64,000 nt of DNA. Origin: Deltaproteobacteria bacterium ADurb.Bin207 (GTDB lineage Bacteria > Myxococcota_A > Polyangia > Polyangiales > Polyangiaceae). The notes beneath the pieces are model-generated. The model searched no databases and was not told where the DNA came from. It saw nothing but the letters and a program-made list of their open reading frames with translations. Each line of letters opens with the position of its first letter. Position 1 is the first letter of the stretch. The stretch spans positions 1-64,000 of the forward strand of contig MWCO01000008.1 of NCBI GenBank assembly GCA_002070115.1. The letters run 5' to 3'. This document shows, one piece after another, positions 34,478 through 45,100 of the stretch. Made by a program: the position numbers and the translations under genes.

Positions 34478-36265
34478 ATGAGCACCGACTGGAACGCAGA
34501 ATTCAACATCACCACGTTTCGCGAAGAAGCCACTCCCCTTCTCACTGTCATCAGGCATGCCAATCATGTCGAAACGGCACGCACTCGACTGTTCGATCGT
34601 GTCACACGTCTGCAATATGACACGTTTTCGCATAGCGAATACAAACATCTCGAAACCGTGTACGTACGAGACTGCGTCAGGACGTTTCGATCCATCTTGG
34701 AAGCTCGCTCGGACTCGCTCAGTGGCTTCAGCGTCACACAAGCCCTTTTTGACATCGCCCGAGGCTCTGACCGACCCGATCTATCACCTGCGTTTTTCGC
34801 CGAATTGACTCACCTCTTTCGCGGAGTTCAAAGAAAGCTTCCGGCACGCTTAGCCGACGACTTGAAGATGAATCATGCCATCGAAGGACGGGAAGCAGCC
34901 ATCGCCCGCTCCGATGAACTCGATCGTCTGTTCCAACGCGCCTCGTGGCTGATGGATCGTTATACCTCCGGACTCGATCCCCAATCACGGCAGCGACGCG
35001 TGGAGCGTCGCGACCGCGTGCTCGACGCTCTCGGGGCAACGCTCGACGACTGGAATGATTATCGTTGGCAGATCTCGCACGTACTGCGAGATCCAGACGA
35101 TATTGGTCGATGTGTCACGCTGACGGACGAGGAAAAATTGTCGATATCGCGTCTTAGGCGACAACGGCTGCCTTTTGGTATCACCCCTTTTTATCTGTCG
35201 CTCATGGACGATGAACCTTTCGTTCGAGACAGGGCTATCCGCGCTCAGGTTTTACCTCCCCTCTCCTATGTCGACAGCATGCGAAAAGACCACCGCGCAT
35301 CGTGCGGATTGGACTTCATGCTCGAACGAGACACGTCGCCCATCGACCTCGTTACTCGACGATATCCAGGCATTGTCATTCTCAAACCATTCAATACATG
35401 CCCTCAAATCTGTGTGTACTGTCAACGTAACTGGGAAATCGATGATGCGATGATGGATAACGCCCTCGCACCATCCCATAAGATCGACAAAGCCATTGCA
35501 TGGATAGCCGATCACCCTGCCATTCATGAAGTTCTCGTGACGGGAGGCGATCCTTTGGCTTTGGACGATGACAACTTACTGAATATCCTCGAACGCGTTG
35601 CGGCAATCCCCACCATCGAGCGTATTCGAATCGGGACTCGAACACCCGTCACCGTTCCCATGCGATTGACGGACCGTGTTCTCGACCGAATCGCTGCCTT
35701 TCAGGAGCCTGGTCGACGAGAATTGTGTTTCGTCACGCATGTCGAACACCCATACGAACTCAATGCGGATCTCATCGCGGCCATCGAGCGGATTCGACGA
35801 CGCGGAATGAATGTGTATAACCAAAACGTCTTCACGTTTTTTGTGTCCCGTCGATTCGAAGCCGCACTGCTTCGGCGACAGCTTCGTCTGGTCGGCATCG
35901 ACCCGTACTACACATTCAATACCAAGGGGAAAGAAGAGACCGAAGCGTATCGTGTGCCCGTCGCTAGATTGCTCCAAGAACAGCACGAAGAAGCCCGTTT
36001 GATGCCGGGCTTGTCTCGAACGGATGAAGCCGTGTTCAATGTTCCTCGCCTTGGGAAAAACCATCTCCGGGCTCGTCAGCACAGAGACCTCATTTCGATC
36101 CTTCCTGATGGCGCTCGGGTTTATGAATGGCACCCCTGGGAGAAAAATATCGCCAACCAAACGACCTACGTGGGTCGAGATGTACCTGTACTCGAATACC
36201 TCGACCGACTTGCGAATATCGGCGAGGACATCTCCTTGTACTCGACCATTTGGTACTACTTCTGA
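34478..36265 (+). CDS. Long KamA-family radical SAM enzyme (lysine 2,3-aminomutase-like)
   Basis: A 595-residue protein, about 180 residues longer than classic lysine 2,3-aminomutases because of an N-terminal helical region (about 1-215). The radical SAM cluster ligands are Cys308, Cys312 and Cys315 (CxxxCxxC in NTCPQICVYCQRNW); GGD at 356-358 (LVTGGDPLALDDDN) binds SAM. The RIGTRTPVTVPMRLTD and LCFVTHVEHPYELN segments fit the family. The PLP lysine of classic enzymes lies in PGGGGK; here the aligned segment is VPRLGKNHLRA with Lys527 as candidate. The reaction is not settled: an amino-acid aminomutase or a related radical reaction is plausible. It sits between glycosyltransferase genes, so its product may go into a surface glycan. 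Confidence 0.85.
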   Translation: MSTDWNAEFNITTFREEATPLLTVIRHANHVETARTRLFDRVTRLQYDTFSHSEYKHLETVYVRDCVRTFRSILEARSDSLSGFSVTQALFDIARGSDRPDLSPAFFAELTHLFRGVQRKLPARLADDLKMNHAIEGREAAIARSDELDRLFQRASWLMDRYTSGLDPQSRQRRVERRDRVLDALGATLDDWNDYRWQISHVLRDPDDIGRCVTLTDEEKLSISRLRRQRLPFGITPFYLSLMDDEPFVRDRAIRAQVLPPLSYVDSMRKDHRASCGLDFMLERDTSPIDLVTRRYPGIVILKPFNTCPQICVYCQRNWEIDDAMMDNALAPSHKIDKAIAWIADHPAIHEVLVTGGDPLALDDDNLLNILERVAAIPTIERIRIGTRTPVTVPMRLTDRVLDRIAAFQEPGRRELCFVTHVEHPYELNADLIAAIERIRRRGMNVYNQNVFTFFVSRRFEAALLRRQLRLVGIDPYYTFNTKGKEETEAYRVPVARLLQEQHEEARLMPGLSRTDEAVFNVPRLGKNHLRARQHRDLISILPDGARVYEWHPWEKNIANQTTYVGRDVPVLEYLDRLANIGEDISLYSTIWYYF

Positions 36266-37440
36266 CGCCCTAGCCGCTTTTTTCGCGATATCGCTGCCAT
36301 GACCAGTTGAACGAATTGATCGCCCACGATCTGCCAATCGTATCGCTCCGCGGTTCTTCTCGCGGACAATGCCATCGGATCAAATCCTGAGCGCCCTTTC
36401 AACACCGCGATCAGACTGTCTGCCATCTGCGCAATCGAACTGCATACCGCATATCCCACGCCCTGTTGCATGCCATACTCACGAAGCAACGTCGGCGGAG
36501 CCACGATGGGCAGGCCACACGCCATCGGCTCCAGAACGCCTTTCCAACCATCCGGGCCAGAAGTCATCGGAATCGCATACGTGGCATGTTCGCGCATCAG
36601 CCTCGAAAAATCCTCATCCATGCCCCGCACTCGCACATGCGCACTTTCCAACGCACGAACCTCCCGGCACACCTTCTGACCTGCCAACGTCAGGCTCGCA
36701 TCCGGAACCTGGACACGCACCCGTGGCAATACCTCACCAACCAATTCCTTGACCCCACGAACGATGGGGGAAGCACACAGATCCCCCACAAACAGGATTC
36801 GATTGCCCGACCGAAGAGAAGGAGGGGTGTAACAACCTGTATGGGTGTCGATCCCGTTCGGCACAACAACGCCAAGGTCGGAGCGTACCTGCTGAACTTG
36901 CAATAAGTCCCGGTCGTTCGCCACCGATATCGCGTCCGCCCTACGCCATACCCGACGCTCATGCCCCTCCCCTTGCCGCGCGCCGAGCCAACGCGACAAA
37001 GTGCGTGTTCCAAGGTCAACCAGGGCGCGATTTTCCCGAGATGACCGTAGTTCCGGCTCATCCACCACCACCACCGCCTTGGTCAAAGGACCAAGAACAC
37101 AGCCAGATAGACTGTGGATGACAACGACCACATCAAACGGCTTCGCATCGTCCGCACGGGCCAAAGCCCTCGAAAGACGCTCCGGAAACCTCTGTACGGC
37201 CGCGGGCCCACGACGTTCCGGCTGCCTTCTCGATTCCATCACACTGGTAATGGCTCTTGCATAAGGTTCGATCGTCGCTCCCCCTCGCTTGGCTTCCGAT
37301 TCGAGATCCTGCTCCGAAAGAGCAGAAAACAAATGCACCGCACCCTCTCGCGATAAGGCCAAGGCAAATTGGGCGGCCCTGCCGGGTATTCCGGAACCGG
37401 TCAGACTTGGAAACTGCGACGTCACCAGAGCTAATTGCAT
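36256..37440 (-). CDS. Glycosyltransferase, GT-B fold
   Basis: A 394-residue protein from ATG 37440 (AAAGAG close upstream; GTG 37455 is in frame and would add five residues). The N-terminal Rossmann half starts MQLALVTSQFPSLTGSGIPG. The C-terminal half contains NRILFVGDLCASPIVRGVKE and SGPDGWKGVLEPMACGLPIV, a GT4-like donor site in which the first Glu of the E-x7-E motif is not conserved. Probably participates with the tandem pair at 31913-34304 in the same glycan pathway. The gene runs towards KamA and overlaps its end by 10 bp tail to tail. Confidence 0.85.
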   Translation of the reverse strand: MQLALVTSQFPSLTGSGIPGRAAQFALALSREGAVHLFSALSEQDLESEAKRGGATIEPYARAITSVMESRRQPERRGPAAVQRFPERLSRALARADDAKPFDVVVVIHSLSGCVLGPLTKAVVVVDEPELRSSRENRALVDLGTRTLSRWLGARQGEGHERRVWRRADAISVANDRDLLQVQQVRSDLGVVVPNGIDTHTGCYTPPSLRSGNRILFVGDLCASPIVRGVKELVGEVLPRVRVQVPDASLTLAGQKVCREVRALESAHVRVRGMDEDFSRLMREHATYAIPMTSGPDGWKGVLEPMACGLPIVAPPTLLREYGMQQGVGYAVCSSIAQMADSLIAVLKGRSGFDPMALSARRTAERYDWQIVGDQFVQLVMAAISRKKRLGRQK

Positions 37441-37568
37441 GCTCTTTTCGAGCACCTCCCCAATGAATGCTACCTGTCCAGGCTTGGAGGCTCAACCAAC
37501 ATATCCCAAACACGAGCAGCTTTCTGACTTTGCGATGCTACAAACCCCAGCTACGCTCTTGTCTCACA

Positions 37569-38255
37569 ATGCCGCGGTTCGCTCCGATCCGAGTTCCCTG
37601 CGCTGCAATTAGCGTTGTTTTTGCGACGTCGTCACTCCTAGCGGCAGCCCCCTCCCAAAACAATACCGCTTCGCAACCCTCGTCGCACGAACAGGACCAA
37701 ACGCCTTTTCCTTCCCCCGCCCACCCTTTTCGACTCGAAGCTACGGCAGGAGCCGGTTTCGGGAGCACAACCTTATCCTCCGGCGAAACCATCAACGCCT
37801 ACGGTCCAGGACTTGGACTGCACGCCGGTTATACCTTCGAAATCGGTGTCGCGATTGCCCTTCAGTACCAGCATTTTTTCGGCACAACCTCTTCGTATCC
37901 GATTCCTCTCGTGGCACTCATCGAACATCGAACCGGTGCAAGCTTCGCCTCCGTCGATCTGGGATTCGAGTTCACCCCAAGCCATGCCATTTTTCGCCCT
38001 CACGTTGGACTTGGAATCGCCGGGCTTAGAAAATCCATCGAATGTTCACCCGTCGACGGCTCCTTCAGTGCGTTGGCAAGAGATGTCTGCCACGACTACC
38101 ATGCTTCCCATGGTTCTTGGAGCAAAGCCATCGCCCCAGGCCTGCTCATGGGCCTCGGCTTCGATCGCTATTATGGCTTCGTCGACCTTCAATACTTGAT
38201 TCCCGATGATGCCGAGGCCTTCATTGTCACGGGTGGATTCGGCCTCACCCTATGA
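37569..38255 (+). CDS. Predicted outer-membrane beta-barrel protein
   Basis: A 228-residue protein from ATG 37569 (MPRFAPIRVPCAAISVVFAT, signal peptide ending near LAAAPS). The frame is open upstream to 37467, but that part overlaps the region upstream of the opposite gene and lacks a signal. Alternating hydrophobic strands with aromatic girdles are visible: EATAGAGFGSTTLSSGETIN, GLGLHAGYTFEIGVAIALQY, IFRPHVGLGIAGLRKSI and APGLLMGLGFDRYYGFVDLQ, ending AFIVTGGFGLTL. This fits an 8-10 stranded barrel of the OmpA/OmpW size. It precedes a second barrel gene by 45 bp and points towards the giant TPR gene. Confidence 0.75.
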   Translation: MPRFAPIRVPCAAISVVFATSSLLAAAPSQNNTASQPSSHEQDQTPFPSPAHPFRLEATAGAGFGSTTLSSGETINAYGPGLGLHAGYTFEIGVAIALQYQHFFGTTSSYPIPLVALIEHRTGASFASVDLGFEFTPSHAIFRPHVGLGIAGLRKSIECSPVDGSFSALARDVCHDYHASHGSWSKAIAPGLLMGLGFDRYYGFVDLQYLIPDDAEAFIVTGGFGLTL

Positions 38256-38300
38256 ACCATCCCGTCCACGACATTGCTGCCACTGCCTAAGTAGGCCTAC

Positions 38301-39020
38301 ATGAATATCCTCATGCGCGTCTTTCGATCACGATCCTTTGCATTCCTTCTGTCGATGCCATGTTTCGTCGGCCTATTGACGGAACCACGCATGGCTAGGG
38401 CCGAACAAGAGCAGCACGAAGATCCCGTCGTGCTCAGACCTGCCCCGGATTCCCTCACCAACCACATCGCCATTTCACCCAAAATTGCCTTTATCGTGCC
38501 CACGGGAAGTGCCGAAAAACGCTTTCCACAAAGAGCTTACGTCCAAGCTGGACCATCGTACGGACTGGATCTCGCTTATGGGCTAAGCCGCTATGTCGCG
38601 TTACAGGCACGATTCGAATACGGCATGCTGTCGGCCAATGATCAATGTCCCAACGGCGGAACCTGCGAGGCAACGACCCTCGCCTTCGGCGCTGGCGTCG
38701 ATTACCACCTGGTTCATGGTGCCGCGTTCGACCCGTGGCTGCGCGCAGGAATGGGTTACCGATGGACACGATTCGATCTGCGCTGGGAGGGAATCAACCG
38801 CGATCGAGCTTACGCTGGGCTTGATTGGCTCCACCTCGCCATCGGAGGTGATTGGTATCCCCATCCCATGATCGGTTTAGGCCCCTTTTTCGCGCTCGAT
38901 ATCGGCTCCTATCAGGCGCGTCCCGACTCACCCCCCCCTGGAACCTCAGGACCAGCGCAGGCAACCGTCCATACCTTCGTTTCCCTCGGACTTCGGGCCG
39001 TTTTCGATCCGATGCGCTGA
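38301..39020 (+). CDS. Predicted outer-membrane beta-barrel protein
   Basis: A 239-residue protein with signal region MNILMRVFRSRSFAFLLSMP ending near RMARAEQ. Strand-like segments follow: ISPKIAFIVPTGSAEKRFPQ, AGPSYGLDLAYGLSRYVALQ, ARFEYGMLSANDQC, FDPWLRAGMGYRWTRFDLRW and GLGPFFALDIGSYQA. The plan matches a small outer-membrane barrel. One Cys pair (DQCPNGGTCEATTL) may form a loop disulfide. Probably co-transcribed with the preceding barrel. Small barrels also partner the TPR lipoproteins of gliding and Nfs machines, so a link to the convergent cluster is possible but unproven. Confidence 0.75.
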   Translation: MNILMRVFRSRSFAFLLSMPCFVGLLTEPRMARAEQEQHEDPVVLRPAPDSLTNHIAISPKIAFIVPTGSAEKRFPQRAYVQAGPSYGLDLAYGLSRYVALQARFEYGMLSANDQCPNGGTCEATTLAFGAGVDYHLVHGAAFDPWLRAGMGYRWTRFDLRWEGINRDRAYAGLDWLHLAIGGDWYPHPMIGLGPFFALDIGSYQARPDSPPPGTSGPAQATVHTFVSLGLRAVFDPMR

Positions 39021-39031
39021 AAACGAAATAG

Positions 39032-39075
39032 AAAGCGGTCTGTCGGCTCAACCTCCCACGCCAACAGACCGCTTT
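39032..39075. terminator. Bidirectional terminator between barrel genes and the gliding-type cluster
   Basis: A perfect 12-bp inverted repeat, AAAGCGGTCTGT (39032-39043) and ACAGACCGCTTT (39064-39075), with a 20-base loop, lies between two convergent genes. The A-rich left side and T-rich right side allow it to act in both directions. Confidence 0.85.
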
Positions 39076-39104
39076 TCATCGGTCCATTCCCTCGGATTTC
39101 TGCG

Positions 39105-42100
39105 TCAACCGATCGTCAAGCCAAGTGCTTTGCGCACCGCGAAGTACTCATTCGAAACCGAGAACACGATCATCTCGGTAATTTTGTCTTCCGGCGTGAG
39201 ATCTCCAGGAACCTGTGGCTCGATGGATAGGATTTTTCTGGCGATTTCAAGGTCGCCACATACGACCAGACCCGCTCGACACGCCGTAAGTTCGGTCGCC
39301 TGAAGCCACCTTTTCAGATTGATCGCTCCCTTCGTTTCCATGAAGGTGCGAACGACATGTCGAAGCCCTTCCCGATGCTGCGGCTGCATCATCGCGGCAA
39401 GCGTCTTGGCCGTCACGTCCACGTTTTGCGCCATTTCCGGTGGCACCGGAGCATCCGGAAGAACCATCCGCAGTCCCGCAAAGAATAGCTGCGTCAACTC
39501 ACTCTGCGTGGCGAAAATATTCTTGATGTAATGCTCGCCTCGGTAATTCGACAGATGTTTCGCCACGATGAAAGACAACTCATGCGGCGTGAACCCAGAC
39601 AACACGCTTTGACCCGCCACCGACGCAAACGGCATGATGGGCGCCGCGGTCAATCCTCCCTGAATATTCGTATGAACATACAGTTCCGGCGCCGTTATTC
39701 CTAACACCTTCGCCACATGGAAAAACGTCTTCGCAAAGGTGACTGTCGTGGTATGCGCCTCCTGCTTGTATCGCTTGTCAAGCACCGGTAGCTGATTCGC
39801 GGCCTTGAGCTGTTGCATCTTCGCCATCAGCGCCGCGCCGGTGAGCATCTCGAAAATGGACCCAATCAAGGTGTCTTCCGTGCGGTGAAACACGTATTTT
39901 CGCCATGATTCGTTGTCCAACCGACTGCGCACCGGCGGTATGCCCTTGGGACGATAATCTTCGTAAAACTTCTGCTGATCCTCATCGGCCAGATGCAAAA
40001 ACGAAAGGGCGCTGCACATGCACCACGCTTCGTCGAACGCCTGCTTCTGGTAATAAAGCTGGTATAGCGCACGGTAGGGCGCTTTTTGCGTCGGATCCCG
40101 ACGCAGGATTTCTTGTTGCTCCTCGACCGCAAGATCTAGCTGATTGGCTGTCTCGTATAGCTCCGCGAGAATCTGCCTTTCCGTGATGTCCTCGGGCTTG
40201 AGCCTTGAAGCCATGCGGAACGCTTCGATCGCTTCCTTGACCTCGTTGAGACGATCCCGATAAACGATCCCCAGGTTGTGCCAAAGGTTGTACTCAAGGT
40301 CTACCTTGCCCTTGCCCGCAATGCGGTGAAGCATTTTGCGGAACGACCGCTCGAGCTGTTTCCAATCCTTCTGCGACGTAAGGATTTTGTTGATGCGCTC
40401 GAACGCCTCGAGGAAATCCGGATTCAAGTCCAACGCTTCGTTGAACAGTTCCACCGCACGACCAAGATCGTTTTGATCGCGATGTAGTTGCGCCATTGTG
40501 TACAAGTAACGCGCTTTTCGCTCCGGATTGGAGTCCAAGTCCGAAATCGTTTGAATCGTATCGATCATTCGGTCGTAGTTTCGCGTCTTCTGATACAGCC
40601 CGAGAAGCTTGTGCAACAACACATGGTTGTCCGGCTTGAGTTCGAGCGCTTCCTCCAATGTCTCGATGGCTTTCGGAAGGTTGTTTTCCTTCTCCGCCCA
40701 AATGTCACCGACCTCATTGAGCATCGCGAAGCGTTCTTCTGCCTCGTATATGTTATCGAGGATCTGACGCTTGTAGGCGCAAACCTGTTTCCAATCCGAG
40801 AGCCCGGCATAAATGTCCACCATCGCCTCGAGCGTCATTCGGTGCGCATCGTCGATCGCAAGCGCCTTTTCATAGTTGTTGACCGCTTGTTTCAACTGCC
40901 CTTGCTCGCGCTTGATACAGCCGAGCTTGTAGTACACATACGCTCGATCTTCGCGGTCGCTTTCCTCCAACGACGTCAGCACCTTCTGGTAGTTGGACAA
41001 CGCGGCCGCCCAATCGCCCATCTTGAAGCTCACCTCCGCCAACCCACGAATCGTCTCTTGATCCGTCAGGTCCAAGTGGTGCGCCTCTTTGTACGCTTTC
41101 AGCGCTTTGTCATTGTTGCCCAGTTCCGCGGCAACCTTTCCTTGCATCGCATACAATTGATGCAGTTCATATCGCTCGAGTTTTCCCGCGCCCTTCTTCA
41201 ACAACATATCCGCTAGCGGATCCGCTTCAGCCCATCGGCCCACCCGAACGTATTCCTCGAGCAACGGACGTGCAGCGTCTTCATTCTCCGGATCCGCTTG
41301 AAGTGCAAGCTCGTAGGCCTGCACCGCTAAATCATGCTCTTCGAGCTGTTGCTCACGAAGGTTACCCAGTTCCACCAACAGCTTCGACCGCGCACGCGAT
41401 GACTGCGTATGCATCTGCTCTTGGTCCAGATAGCGCGCCGCCTGATCATATTCCGCCGCGTCGATCGCAATCTCCTTCAAAGCAGCCAACGTCAGAAGAT
41501 GGGCCGGATCCAAATCCAACGCCATCTCATAACGTTCTCGCGCCGCCATTCGATCGCCAAGCTGCGTGTCCAGCGCACGACCAATCCGGTAGTACATCTC
41601 CACCCGCTGCGCACCATCCGCCGTCAACTCCGCAACGCGTGTCATGTAATCAATCGCATCCGCAGCGCTTTCCTTTCTCTCATACAGCTTCGCAAGCGCT
41701 TCCAACGCTCCAATGTTCGTATCGTCCAACTCCACGATGCTTTGGTACGCATCGATCGCACGATCCACGTCCTGCACTTCGTCCGAAAACACCTGAGCCA
41801 CGTAACCGTAAAGCTCGATCTTCAAACCCCGATCCAACGTCACAGAAATATGTCGCTCGTAGGTGTTCACCAAGTCCAGCCATTGACGCAACTTCGCGTA
41901 ACACCGCTCCAAACCAACAAGCGCGGGCTCCTGGTTCGGATCGACATCCAAAACCTGCTCATAACGCGACGCCGCCTCGTCAGCCTTCAGGAACTGCTCC
42001 TCGAAGATCGCTGCTACCTTCATCAGCACCTCGATTCGCTCACGTTCCGTTGGAACGACATCGAGCTGCTGCTCGAGAACCTTGATCATCTCCGGCCAAT

Positions 42101-45100
42101 TGCCATGCGCCGCGTGAATCCTCTCCAATCCACGCATCGCAAGAAGATTGGAAGGTTCCGCATCGAGCGCCGCCTCGTAGGCCATCGTCGCCTTGTCGAG
42201 ATCACTCAACGCCGTCTCGTACAACCCCCCCATTCGGACCTGTAGACTCGCTACTTCTTCATACTCATCCTGCTTCGCCACTACCTTGGCCGCTAGGATC
42301 TCCACCAAGTCACGAGTCTGATCCCGCTCCGAGTATATCCGCTCCAATGCCTCCAACGCCGGCAAATGATGAGGATCCACTTCAAGGGCGTTTTTGTAAA
42401 ACACCATGCCCTTCTCTGTCTCACCAAGCTGCTTTTCCAACAACTCGCCAAGCTCAGTCTGTATCTCCTTCCTATCCTTCTCCGACGTCGCATGCTTCAA
42501 CGCTTCCGTCAGCGTCCGACCCAACTCCTGCCATTGCTGATTTTTGCGGTACAAATTACCCATCTGCCGCAGCACCGCCACGTTGGTCGGATCAAGCTGC
42601 ATCACCTTCTGGAAATAAGGCTGCGCATATTGCGCATGCCCCAAATCCTCGCCGTACCACTTCGCCAAACGGAGACATAGCTGAATCACTTTTCCCTGAT
42701 CCTGCTTCTCTTGCTCCGCCTGAAGCCACGTGTTCGCCGTCTGGATCAACTCACTCCAGCGATTCGTCGCCTGCGCCATGCGCTCGAGATACCGAGACGT
42801 CTCATCGTCCCCGTAATCGTCCTCAAATGCTTGCAACAATGCTTCGAAAGCCTGGTTCTTATCATCGACATGCTCCTCGAATACACCGGCAATCTTCCGA
42901 AGAAGCTCCGTGCGCTCCGAGGCCTCTTGCCGCGTCTCCAAACGAGACAAGTACAGCTCAATCAACGGCTCCCAACGCTCCGCCGCCGTATGCAGTTGCT
43001 CCAATGCCAGAAACGCATCATCGTGCGTCGGATCGATTCCCAAGATCCGCTCGAACGCAAGCGTACCCGAATCCCGATCGCCAAGCTGCTCTTCCCAAAT
43101 CCGCGTGACTTCCAATAGCTCACGGATCTGCTCCGCAGGCTCCGGCAATGCCTCCGCCCGCCGCATCTTCACGTCGATGACGTCCGTGTACCGCTCGTCC
43201 TGCCGATAGATGGCCTCCAAAGCGTCGAGCGCCTCAAAATCACCCGGATCTACCTCGAGCAATCGCGTCCATGCCTCCGCCGCATCGTACGGTTGCTCCA
43301 ATACCGTCCCGTACGTGATGCCCAACTCACGGAATATGGACTTCAGCTCCGGTGCCTCCAGATAATCCGACGCCCGATCCACCAAGTTGTGCAACGCCTG
43401 CACAAGCTCATAGGCTTCCTGACGCGTTCGCCAAATATTCGCTATCGCTCGCAACGCATCGACGTTTGCGTAATCGATCTCCAAAACCCGCTGGTAATCG
43501 TCTATCGCCTCCTCATCGCGATTGAGACGAACCAAAAATACATACGCACGACGAAGTCGAATTCGAACACGCTCCTCGTCCGTATCCGCAATGTCGTGTT
43601 GACGCTCCAAAACGTCACACAACTCGGCCCACTGACCTCGACTCTCATACAGATTCGCAAGCGCCCCAAGCGCTTCCACATCCTCCCCTCGGAGATCCAA
43701 TACCCGCTTCCATGTCGCTATCGACGCTTCCACGTCTCCAAGACGCTCCGACGCCAGTCGCGCCATCTTCGCACGAATGTCAGCCTCCTCCATGTCCCCC
43801 ATCGCATTGTCTAGCTGACGCTCATACACCACATTCAAGTCCGTCCACGCTTGCTTGTACTCGTACAAACGCTCGAGGGCCGCGATCGCTTCCTCGTTCG
43901 ATGGATCTAGTTCGTCGAATATCCGACGATATACCCGAATGGCGTCATCGTATCGTTGAAGCTTCTCTTCGTAGACAGCACCTAAGCGTCCGTGAAGCTC
44001 CACCCAATCCACCGGCTCATCAGAGGGACGAAGACGCTGCTCCAATACCTGAGCCAACTCCGCCCATTGCTCCATGGCCTCAAAAATCCGATCCAAATTC
44101 ACCAACGCATCGGAATCCGTCGGATCGACACCCAGCACATAACGATACGTCTCAATCGCGTTGTCTATCTGCTGAAGCTCTTCTTCAAACACTCTCGCAT
44201 GACGCTTTCCAATGGCTTTGCGAACCACCGGGTCCTGCTGAATATCCAGCACGTCCGCATACGCATTGCCAAGACGATCCCACCCGCCGTCCGTATCAGC
44301 CGCCAAGCGCTCTATCTCTTCGCCAATTCTTTCATCCAAAGGAAACTCACGGATCGCACGAATATACGCCTCCATCGCGCGAACCGGATCCAAAAGGTTG
44401 TGCTCATAATCCTCAGCTATCCGGTAGTACATCGCCAACCGCTCATCCGAATCCGTCAGATGTGCGAGCTGCGCCTCATGCACACCCGCCAGCTTCTCCC
44501 ATTGCGCGTTGTCCGTGTACAACGGCTCGAGAACCTCGGCGATCTCCGCCTGCTTGACCCCATTCGCAAATAGCGTTTCCAACGCCTCGAGCGCGGCTTC
44601 GTGCTCCGGCATCGACACAATCACATCCCGGTACGACGCCACCGCCTGATCGATGTCGTTCAAACGAAGCTGATAAACCTGTCCTAACCGGTACCGATAA
44701 TCGAGAACACGATCGGGGTCAGACGTAACCTCCGCCTCCCGAACCAATACCTGCGCCAAATCCCCCCACTGCTCCGTCAGCTCGAACAACCGATCCAACG
44801 AACTGAGCGCTTGCTCGTTCTCCGGAGCTACACCCAACACCTTGCGGTACCGAACCACCGCGTTCGTCAAATCCTCGAGTTGTGTCTCGTAGATCGCAGC
44901 CGTGCGTAACCCCAAGTCCACAAACCAATCCGGATTGTCTTCCAGACGATCCAACTCCCGATCGTACAACGCCGCGGCTTGACCCCAACGATCCGTAAGG
45001 GCCGCCAAACGCTCCAACGCTCCAAGTGTGTCGTGATTCGTATTGTCCAACGACAACGCTCGCGCATACGTGTCGAAAGCCGACGGATGGTCCTGAAGGT

